DNA from: Heliocidaris erythrogramma
Taxonomy: Eukaryota > Echinodermata > Echinoidea > Camarodonta > Echinometridae
DNA length: 64,000 nucleotides
Assembly (NCBI GenBank): GCA_025617745.1
Contig: CM046868.1
Coordinates: 16,000,615-16,064,614 of the forward strand
Direction of reading: 5' to 3'
The notes under the pieces were generated by a model, which was not told where the DNA came from, made no database searches, and was given only the letters and a program-made list of their open reading frames with translations. Shown here one piece after another: positions 51,001 to 63,000 of the stretch. Position numbers and translations under genes: made by a program. The stretch's first letter is position 1, and each line of letters opens with the position of its first letter.

Positions 51001-54000
51001 ATACCAAATATGTCCCCAAAGAGGGTTAAAATGAAATTATGTTTACACACTTCAAACATGTATTTTGAGTATCAAGACTATTTATATTTTTGAGAAATGC
51101 AAATTTTGGAGCTTAATCTATCTCCATATTTAGTGGACAGACATGAACATTATGAGTTTTACAGTTTTACTCTGCAATATAGCATATCTTATAACTGTGA
51201 TATTAAACTGATTTGTTACAAATTATATTAATGATAAATAATATTCATTTGGAATGTGCTTCAGAGATTATTCATGGAAAATTTTGAGTTTCTATCTTGA
51301 AAAATATAGATTTTACATCACTTGAAACTTAAAAATAGCCCTAAATTTGGGGTTTGACAACTAAAAGTTTTTATTTCATATAGTAGAATGCACTTTCCTT
51401 GGGTCAAACTTATTTTATGTAAACAAGTGATGATATAAGATAGATACATACAAAAAAAATTGGGAACGGGTGCATTATTTGACGATTTCCATTTGTAACA
51501 CCCCGGACGTTTCGGACGTTACATTCTGTTAACATTACAGTTTTCATCATTTTTATTTCTTTTCTTTTGGTATGATTGGTCTGTGACAATACTTGTTGGC
51601 AGTTAAATACTCTATCAATAATTTATTGCATTTATGCAAAATGTAATCTACACAAATGTGCAGTTTTAGCACATAGTTGTCTCTATCAGCTACTCAATTT
51701 GGAATCCAAGGTGTACTTTACATGTACATGCACTTAAAATGTATAAGTGATGTAAATTTGCAAGATATGAACCTAATAGCAATTGTAGTCACTGAAACCT
51801 CTTAGAAAATTCACTTAAACTTATATTCTGTTTAGCATGTTATGAAAAACAATGTATGCAGTGTTTCGTTTCGGACGTTACATGATGTTAACATGTCGAT
51901 CAGATCATAATCCAAACTTTGTCCTGATCTGAACTTAGAGCTTGTGCTTCTTAGTCTTTTGGTGGCTGATGTATGAACTTGCATGGTAATGACTTTTGGT
52001 CATCTCTAATCTAGCTTGCTGATGTCAAAGATGTGACAACCTAGGTTATTAGATCACACACTGCTTCACCAGGGGATTCTATGAGGATATTCAAAGTATT
52101 CAGAGCATAAATCAAGATTTCTAGAAAGCTATGAAACATTATTGGTACCATAAACATTTTTTTTTTTTTTTAGATTGTAGATTTGTCCAGGATCTTTTCT
52201 TTGTCTGACTTTAACAATGGTACACAAGATGAATAAAGAACCCATTTTCATTTTCATACCTTCTACAAATAAAATTGAATATTCATTAGAAAGGGTACTA
52301 ATATCCTATTTGGTACACAAGGCATGGGAGGGGCAAGCATTTGAATAGTACAGTAAGCATACATGTAGCTCACATTTTGGTAAAGTCGAAACGAGCAAGA
52401 AATCTCTTGGCATACATGTAGTGAGAGAACTTCACGGAAATCTACAAAAATTTAGTTGTAATGCTTTATTCTTGTATACTTTCTAGTTTCTAGGAATTAT
52501 TGTTGGTGATGTTTTTTTAGTTTTTGCTGACAGAATTTGCTGATAGGGTATTACACCCTACAAGAAGAAAATAAATGAATGGATGGATTTGGAGAGGCTT
52601 TACCGTAGTTTATTTTTATTTTCATGTCAGAATGTCATGAATAATCTACCTATAGTTATTAGAAGTTGCAATTCTCCAGATTCATTCAAAGGCAGTCTAA
52701 AAACTTAATTGTTCAATGCTTCCATTGATTATTACTGTACATGTACATTCCTTTTTATTTCTACTATCTTATGCCCTTCTTTACTCTACACTATGCCTAG
52801 AGCACTCTACAAATTGGATTTGCACATTATAAATCATGCTATACATGTATGTTATTATTCACAAGTTGATAATCCATATGAAATTAATTGTGTAGGATGT
52901 GGATAGTTAAATTAAAGGCTGATATACAGCCATTTGTAAGTAACATTTTTTACAAGTTTACAGCTTCTTTTAGTATAAGTACCTGACTATAGATCTATAC
53001 TTGGAAGGCCCTGTGTTCACCAAAAACTGTGTAATCAATCTTCATGTACCAATGAGTGGTTTCCAATTCTATTTCACAAAATGGCATGATAAATTGTGAG
53101 GCATTAAAAAAATCAGCTAAATAATTTAAAGTTGTAAGTAGTCCCACACATACATATATATATATAAAATTAAAGTTTAATAGTGCCCTATTTTAAAGTA
53201 AAATTCCATATTTCATGTAAATTTTGAGAAAATGGTTTAGCTTGGCTGTATTTTTGTAATATTTACACCACATATTCTTTTTTTTTGTAGACTGGGTAAA
53301 GTTAAGGTGTGTGACTGTTACTGAAAAAATACTTTAAATTGACCAAATAAACTGAAGTTTAATGACATCATTTGGGATATCCTTCATAAAAATGAAAAAC
53401 TGATAAAATACAAATGCCAAACACTGTTAACAGTAAGAGGAAAGGTTGAAAAATGGAAATCACTCCCTCTTACATCAATCTTTGCCCCTCATTTGAACTG
53501 GCTGGAGTTTAAAAATGGATGTTAACAGTATAATGTAACGTCCGAAACGTGCTTACAGCATACCAGAAAATACTGTTAACATGACTCAAAATTTGTTACA
53601 AGTACCCTTTGTTGTGATTTTTTTGCGATAAATTACAATTTAGGATATACTAAACCATCCAGCAATGCTTTTAATCACATAGAGTGGCTTCAAAATTATA
53701 ATTTGTTTATATTTCAATTTGCAGAAAGCATAGATGATTCATTAAAAAATGAGTTTTTAGCATCCTATTCATGCTTTCTTTATATTCAAAGCTAAATAAA
53801 ATATTAAAAATAGTTTTCTTAACATGGGAAAAGATTGTGAAATCATAATTTGCTGATATGTCAAAAAATTAGTTGAAATTTGTAAATTATGTGTTAACAA
53901 TAAAATTATGTAACGTCCGAAACAACTTTCTTGTCCTTACAAAAAATTGTTGCATGTGAATCATATAATTTGTGTCTAAATTTGTGTAATGACTTACAAT

Positions 54001-57000
54001 GTTTTATTCCATAATGATTGATTCACTCCAGATACCATAAAATTTGACTAATCAGCTTTAAATGAGTATTTTGTGTTTCGGATGTTACATTTGTTTCGGA
54101 CGTTACAACTGTTAACGGAAAATTGGTTTTACTGATAAAGTGACAATGTAATAAGCTCCTCCATTATTTTTTGCTTAGATGGGTAGCTGCCTTAAGATGT
54201 TTATAAAATGTTGTAAAAGATAGGTCCTCCAAGTCATATAATTTTTACTACTTCAAAATGAAAATTGTTTCGGACGTTACAAAACTGTTTACGGAAAATT
54301 AGACATCTTTTTCATTTGATGAGGATATTTTTACCATCAGCACTACTACAATATATTGCTATTTTATTTTAAGCTATTTATTTGGAGTAACTAATAAGTG
54401 TATTCTAATATGGATATGAGGTAATTAAGTTATTGTTCTAGTGGGTTAAATGTGGGTCTAAAATGTTTACGGAAGATGTAACGTCCGAAACACCATTTTC
54501 GATTACACCGTTCCATCAAAATATGAGATTGTTCAGATGACATTTAAATTTTTTAAAGATCCATCCATGCTCATTAATCATGAATAGAAAAGGAATATAT
54601 TGTGTATGGCTTTTATATTTTTCAGCTCCAAACAAAATGGTATGTCAATTTGGGTTACAAAATTCCGTAAACAATTTGCTGTTCAGGGATACCTCAGGCA
54701 CATAGATCAAAGTTTAAAATTTTTCATTAAGCTATGGGAGATCAACCTAGGTCCATGCTACAAGAAAAAGTTAAAACTGATTTCCAATTCTTTATCTTTA
54801 AAAATTTGGGGGCCCTCAAAGTGCCATTAAGCTTTTTGGTCATAGTTAAAAAAACCAGAGCCTTAATTCATGGCTTTAAATGTGATTTACATGGTAAGTT
54901 GACTAATCCTAGGTTTAAATGTTTATTTCTTTGTTCATATTGTTACCGCTATTATTTTTAATAAAGATTATGCTTATATAATCAATGCTAAAATCTGAAT
55001 TTACATTGGCCAGAAATAAATATTACAAAAAACGTTTCTAAAAAAATTTATTCCTAAAAATACTTTTATTGTAAGAAACTCCATTTGAGTTATAGTAATT
55101 GTTATAATGTTACCAGCTGTTTTTCAGAATCTCTTTCTTTCTTCTTAAAGTGGTATACAAGTTTGTATTCCTAAATCCTATTAGCCCTAGAAAGTCCATT
55201 TCTACTACATATCTTCTTTTCATGTATTTACAGGCTTTTTATTCTGGTTATCACAATATTTCAAGAACAGTATTTCAAGAACAGTTTGAGTCATCAACTG
55301 AATTTAGGCAGAGGCATGTAAGAGACGCAGTTGCATTCATTTTGTCTTTAAGAGAATTTGGATTAAAAGGCACCTAAAAAATCTGATTTAAAAAAAAATT
55401 GAATGTTAGAAGTTAAAAAAAAATATTTTGCTCTCTCTTATGATACAAACTCCTGGATCTGGCCCTGATTTCCACAATGTAAAAAAGTCATAAATACTAG
55501 TACATGTACATGCCTTTGCTGATAGTTTCTCAGAAAGCTCTTAGGGGGCGTTGCTGGACTTTCCCTGATGGTTACCTCATGAATGAAAAAAAAATCTCAG
55601 CTTTGACAATTTGCCACTTGAGAAAACTGGTTTGCCCTTATACTGTCTGACGTACTTCACTCGATCTTCAACTTTTGTTCTCACATGTGGGAAGATCAAT
55701 TTCAAAGAATCGGGGGAAAACTATGCAAGATCAGAGGGTTGCAAAGATACATGTAGATACTAGATAGTAAATCAGCATTCAGCATTCCTTGAGGGGTTTT
55801 ATCCTCAATTCATTCCTACAATATGAAAGATAATATGAAGATGATACTGCTTTTGTAGGTATTGATTGTATGCAAAGTAGAGTTCTAGGATAAGATGGCC
55901 AAGGGCCGGGTCACATTTTGGATTGGCTTGTGTGCATTAAACTTAGCATACTCTCAATATTTTTTTCTTTCTTTCTTTGATGGGGTCCATTGGAGAGATC
56001 GGTAAAACATGGACAGTACATGAACCTATGCATACATGTATATGGAGGGTTATTTGTATTTTCAAAAAGGTGAATCCAGGCTTCAAAAGAGTTCTCCTTT
56101 GCCCAAAGGTTAGCTACCCATTAAGGTACTATAAAAAAAAAAATTTTGGTTGTTGTTGCTAGAACTAATTGTGGGTGCATAATTTTTAACCAAGCTTTTT
56201 TCCTCTTCTAATAGACCACTACTGTGCGTGTTATTGGTAATAATAACATATTTTGTAAGGTTTTTAACTTTGATTAAAATTGCATCTTGTATTTTTTCTT
56301 TTAATAAATTTGAAATTAATTATTTTGTAATTAAAATCATAATAAAATGACTTTGCTGTAACTTGGCAGGAATATCGTACATGTGTGTAGTTTACTACAT
56401 AAGTTCAGCATGTACATGTATATGTATGTGTACTAGGGAATCTTCATTACAGTTGCTATAATCTGGTGAAATTAGAAGCTAATCATCTCTGAAGTGTAGT
56501 AATTTCTGGATTGAGTATTATGTAATCTGTTTTCAGTATGAAACTTATCTGTATGGCCTGAATTGCATTACCGCGATACACGTCACTGAAAATAATAAAT
56601 AGTAAATAATGCTTTTATAATGCACCCTTTACCACAAGGAAATTTGAACTTACTAAAGTTTACGTAGAGGTACATGTATACCTGGGGAGTGTTTCATCAA
56701 GCGTTTTGTCAGTGATTTTCACCGACAGCTGTTATGAGCGACTGAAATCCTTGCATCTGATTGGCTGAGAGCAAATTTGTCTGTAAAAATCACTGACAAA
56801 ACACTTGATGAAACGCTCCCCTGAAATTTATAGATTGATATGATTAAAACTGGGATATTTAATCCCCACCCCCTCCCCTCCCTGTAATAAAAAGGTACAA
56901 CTTTGTATGAAAATGACCACTAGTACATGCACCTGCCACAGAATGTGAGTTTTAGAAGATATTCCCAGTATTAGAGCTCAGGAAATTATATTCAGAGAGT

Positions 57001-60000
57001 CCACGATTTTATGTGGATCAGACTGAATAGACTTATCAAATTATTATCAATTATCAATTATTATCTGCTAGACCACAACACCTCTACAGTGAATTAATTA
57101 GATTTTGTTTTTTTTCCTTGACAGACTGGTTTTACTACAGTCCCACCGGTGACCTGACCAACTCTATCCAGAGACAACATACCCATAGAGATGCAGGCTT
57201 TGATGACAGGTTCTTCTGGAATCAGCACATGCTACAGGACATCTTGGATGCTCAGGTGATTGTCTCTTTAATGCAAACCAACAACTGTTTGCAAAAATAT
57301 TAACATGGCAAAATAAAACCATTATTATACATTTACATGTAAAGGAATGGCAACTTTGGGATCTAAAAAAAGTAGCTGCTTGCAACCAAGGTCCCAAAGC
57401 ATCATCAGTAATCTGTGTCTAATTTTATCTAGTACATGTGCCTCTAGAACAGTTCAGGGAAAATATTTGTGTATCAATTGCTTTTAAATTTGTATTGAAA
57501 GTTCCCTTTTTCACAACGACAACCACCATGTGACACTTATGCCTTGTTCACACATGACCCTGCAAACTGCCTCAGAAAAGTTCCGCTGCCACAACATAAA
57601 ATGTCGTAAGTGTAGTGTGCTTCATATTTCTGTGGTCATATAATATTTGCTACAAACAGGTACTTTTTTCATTCCCGCTTGCTATACATTTGCACATCAA
57701 AAATGTTTTTATTTGTCTGCATTGGTTTTTTGAAGTGGTTTCTGGCTCTATGCTCTCATTGACATTGAGAACAGGGACACAGTGAAGCATGGAAGTGAAG
57801 ATTCACACTGATTGAAACAGGATGTGATTGATCCTGAGGAAATTAATTAATTAAACTCTAAGATGACATTCCTCTGTCAGGTGATGATGAAACACAACGT
57901 TCTTGAAAAGTCTCTCAAGATTGCAAGGTGCTGACAATATTCATGTTTCTATGATAAAAAACCCCTCTCTGTAAGGGCCTCTTCTACACTATACTACACT
58001 ATAGTATACTGCACTGCATTAAACAGCACACTATAGGTAATCCATTACCCTCTATATACATTGGCCCCACATTTTTCTCTCACAGTCCTTTTTGATTGGT
58101 AAATGTACATGTATGTGCTGACAATTTTCAAGCTTTTGTCTTGTATACCTATACAGAAGGGTTACCTGTCCGTAGTATATAATTTTCTATCACACTTTTT
58201 AAAGGGCCCCTGCAACCAAATGCAACCCAAATGCAAGTTTTTTGCTGTTGATGTGCAGGGATGCATCCAACTAATATTTTATTATTCAAACATCTAAATA
58301 GATTTTTAAATATTTGTTGAAATATTTTTTCCAACCTCCTAAGCTCCACCCTAAAAAAGCTCCAGATCCCATTCCTGTAATGACATCATCTGTCAATCAT
58401 CAGTCAGCTACACTAACATTCTACAATAGACAGTGGAATGTAACTTCCCCCAGCTCAGCACATGCTCACAATAGAATTGCATGCTTTCGAACAATACCTC
58501 CTCATTACCATTTTTTTCTTGGTGATGCTACAGCATGTCTGACATAGCAACTACTTTGTGGGCTTTGTATGGTCTAATAGAACAGATGGTCATCTCTGGC
58601 AAAGCTACATACCACTGTGTCTCTTTAGCTCACTAATGATTGGCCGATGATGTCACTGCAGAAATGAGATCTGGAGCATTTTTTTAGGGTGGAGCTTAGC
58701 ATGTTTACAAATCTATGAAACATATTTAGATGTTTGAATAACAAAATATGAGTTGTATGCATCTCTGCACATCAACAGAAATCAACTTGCATTTGGGTTG
58801 CAGTGGACCTTCAAAGACTGTCATGATTGCTAAATGCTGACAATGTACATGCGTCTTCATGGTATACCTCTATAGATATAAGGACCACGTGCTTGTAGTG
58901 ACCTACTCAATTATCTCCCACAGTACTTAAAAAGTTTGCTAGGTGCTGACAAATTTCATGCTTCTAGTACATTGAATGGGTTCAATTATAATGTTATGTG
59001 CAGAATAGCCTCCTTTACATACAGTTTAGTGGCCAGTTCATTTTCTCCCAATGTTCTTTAAAAAAAACAAAAAAAAAAACTCTCAGAGATTCTAGGTACC
59101 ATAAAACGGGATTATAGGAACAACGGGTGAATAGGAACAAAAATTTTAAAAGCTACCTGACAAAATATTTTTCCTAGTATTGAAGAAGACCCTTTTTACT
59201 GTTTCATTAATAATGAATAAAATAAATATAAAGGGTCGGCATCACCTCTGGGGATGAAAAATACAGTTCTTACAAACTATCAAAATTACTAGTATTTAGA
59301 ATTTTGTTTTGCTTTTCTTTTCAAATTATGATTATCATATCCTTTTCCCGCCTGCTCTTTGACAATTCACTCACTTCAGAAATAAAAATATACATATAGA
59401 ATAGCAATTTTCTGGGAAAACAGTAATCTGTATCGTTGTGTGTGGGGTTGTTAATCTGAAAGTGAAACTTACATGTAGGGTTATTTATAGGTTGTGGCAT
59501 TAATAATTCAATTTACTTTTCATATTTACCTGTTCGTCAATAGCCAACGTTATGCTCACGCTTTTGTAGGTGTTATGTGCTCAACAAGTTTTATTATCTT
59601 GTAAAAGTTCTGATCAAGGAATAATTATCCTATCAGATTCTGAGGCTAAATTGTGCTACATTATTATTTATTTATACAGTACATGTACATGTTTTATTAT
59701 AGTGTCTTTTGGTTCAGAGTATGAATATGGAAATCTTCTTGTGATATATTCGAACCAGCAAAAATACAGAAAACTCAAAATTGCAAAAAAAAATATAAAA
59801 GCACACGTAAACTCAAGAGACAAGGAAGTACATGACATATGATAATTAGAATAAACTACTTGTTGTCATATTAAAATTATAAGAGTATGTTGTTAGTAAT
59901 ACCTCTCATGTCACACTGAAACTATAGGTATATTACATAATTAATTTCCTGAAAAATATAAAGAACTCGCCTTTGATTTGTGTACCATGAACTTCAAGCA

Positions 60001-63000
60001 ATCAGTACTAACAGGGCCTTCTTGTATAAAACTTGTTATCAGTAACAACTGCAACAGATCTATGACAAATGTACTATTATAGCCAATCACATACAATGAT
60101 TTCAGTAGCTTATATCATTCATTGTATCTTCTGTAATATCAATAAGGTTTGTGAAACAGGGCCCAGGGCATCATTTCTTGTACAGCAGTCTTGGAATGTT
60201 ACATCAAATTCTGTGGTCAGTGATTGCATTTCGTTTTTAATTTCCATACAGAATAAAGAGCTTGCCCGGCCATGGATCATCCCCATCGTCCAGGGGTGCA
60301 TTCAAATCCGCGAATGCCGCATGTCATTTGCGCCGGAGGAAGGAGCCCAGAGCGGAGGCAGTGGTGCCGACAGCGATGACTCCGATATCAAATTCAACCT
60401 CATGCTCATTTCAAGGAGAAGCAAGTTCAGAGCAGGTATTTAAACAACAACAAAGAAAAAGAATTTTTCAAGGGTTGAAGCGAATCAGTTTTGACTTCTC
60501 CATTGGCATCAGGTATTTTTTTACTCTGATCCTATATTCAAACAAAATAATATATACAGTTTAATTATATTAACCCGAATGAAAAATGACATAATGCAAC
60601 AAAACTTTTCCAATATGTAGTTTTAAAAAAAATATGCATACTGATTTAACTGTCCACTACTTTTTGCCACTTGTAAGATATTGCTGCATAGTTACCTTTA
60701 AAAATATTCCAGTGTATGGAATAGTTTATGCAAAATAAAATGATTCAGATTTTCTAAATAATCTTTACTATTTCTACCCCTTTATGTACATGTAGGTACG
60801 TATTTTATAGCATTCTAAATCATAAAATTTAATAATGCAGTTGATGAATTTAAGAAGACAGAACAAAGCTTGGCAAAATGCAGGTGTCCTTCTTTTTGTG
60901 TCCGTCATAGGAACCAGATACAGGAGAAGGGGGATAGACGAGAGTGGGGCATGTGCAAACTATGTAGAGACGGAACAGATCCTACAGACAGCGGAACATT
61001 CTGTGTCCTTTGTCCAAGTCCGAGGGTCAGTGCCGGTGTTCTGGAGCCAGCCTGGCATCAAGTACAAGCCCCCACCAAGGCTTGATAGAGGTAGGTAGTT
61101 GTAATCTCATTCAAATTAACTGTATGTTTATGGCATTAAAAATTTGAAGATGAAAAGGTCAGACATGTATTCTAATTGTTGTGTGCATTCATCATCAAAT
61201 TAATGCTGATAGAATGCATTCATCATAAAATTAGTACTGATACAATGCATTTATTAACAAAATACATGTAGTACTGATAATATGCATTCATCATTAACAG
61301 TAGTACTGATAGAATGCATTAGTTTTTAAAATGGCACTAGTAGAAAGATCATTTGTGAGAAGATTCCTATTGATTATATACATGATCAAGAATCAAGAAT
61401 ACCTTCCAAACAACTACCTGCAAGAACATAGCTAACCTTAGATGAAAATTTCTTCTTCATTGTCTTCACTATAGATGATGATGAGACCCAGGAGGCTTTC
61501 AAGACACACTTTGAGGAGGACCTGAAGCGATATCGTCATGTGGCTATCATCAGTCTCATCGAACAGGCTGGCAGAGAAGCTATTGTGGGGTCAGCTTTCA
61601 TGAAGCATGTTCTAATGTACGACAGTCCCAAGCTCACCTATATCACATTTGACTTCCATGAGTACTGGTCAGTATCGTTTAACCCTGTTACAACCTAAAA
61701 ATTAATTGCAGTTAAAAAACACTTACAAAAAGACCACTCAAGGGATATGAGAAGTGCCGGTTTATAAAGATAAAGTTGAGTTCTGGGGAGCGTTTCATCA
61801 AGCGTTTTGCAGTGATATTTACTGACAAATTTGCTCTCAGCCAATCAGATGCAAGGATTTCAGTCGCTTATAACAGTTGTCGGTAAAAATCACTGACAAA
61901 ATGCTTGATGAAACGCTCCACTGGTCATGCAAATAGCATTGTGAAAGAAACTGCCTGGAAGAAGTTGGGAAAGGTTGATGATACAGAAAATAAGACTTGA
62001 TGTATACTACAAGGTTTTGAATCACAGTGATGAGAAATTGACTCGGTCTCACTGAAAAGCACATGCACTGCACACAGAAATGGGTAAGTGGGACCACACA
62101 CACATATGACATGAATGTACGCGGCCCGAACACTTCAGCTGTTTCTCTTCATATTTCAAATATGAGGGCATTTGAAGAGCAATCCTTTTCAGGGGACATT
62201 TCTACTATGATGTTTAATACAAACTGATATTGAGAAAGCTCACAAATTATTCGTCACCTTTATCAGAATTCAATCTTCTCTTTAAATGTGAAACCAAGAA
62301 ATGAATTCTTGGCGCATTGATCATTGATCAACTATCCAATTCCTGTCGGCAATAGTTTAGCTTCAGGTGGGTTCAAAGGCAGGATTATGTGGGTAAGACT
62401 GCTGCCTGGAAATAAAGAGAGCAGTCTTTATGTAGAAATGTTTGCTTTAGAATCTTTGATATTTCCTTATTTCATGTACATTGACATCACTTGTATTTGT
62501 CAGCAAGGTTATTCACACTATTCTTCACACTTATTGTGCTATATTTTATAGTCTTCTAGATGCAGAAAGTTTCAAATCCTTTATATTGATGCTTTAAAAA
62601 CTCCAGACAATACCACATAAAATTCTATTAATATTATCAAAACTTTCAATAAAGAAAGTTTTGTTAAAGAAATAATCCCAGTAGCTCAGTATCTACATAG
62701 AGGAGCTGTATTGAGGTAATAACCCTTTGCTGACTCCCCCGATTACTTTTCTCTATTTACAACCATGCAGCCGAGGTCTTCGCTTTGACAGGGTCTCTGT
62801 TCTTCTGGAAAGCATCCGGGATGTCATCAAAGAGATGAGATACTGCTGGTAAGTTACATCCCAATTTTTGCTTTTCAAGTTTTTTTGAGGATCTCAAGTT
62901 TGATTTTTGCTATCATTAGCCTTTAATCCCTTCTGGAATATGTTTTTGGCGGGTCTGAGGATTAATTGTGATTTTTTTTTTTCGGTTGGAATTCATTTGC

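Larger units (their letters stand above)
47511..57124 (+). other. INPP5F intron 5
   Basis: A 9.6-kb phase-1 intron. It holds a (GAT)n run (48012-48090), an unexplained minus-strand open frame (50078), a mariner-like MITE (50547), the TTTCGGACGTTACA zone (51500-54492), a LINE 3' fragment (52600), and a palindromic MITE (56684). The stretches 48100-49990 and 55400-56650 show nothing recognisable. Confidence 0.85.

Noticed and set aside
54600-54960. Two overlapping 75-codon frames in intron 5
   Set aside because: Composition follows AT-rich DNA, with no start context or homology. Not supported as coding.
58314-58547. 77-codon frame inside intron 6
   Set aside because: It lies within a long-TIR MITE and has no recognisable motif.
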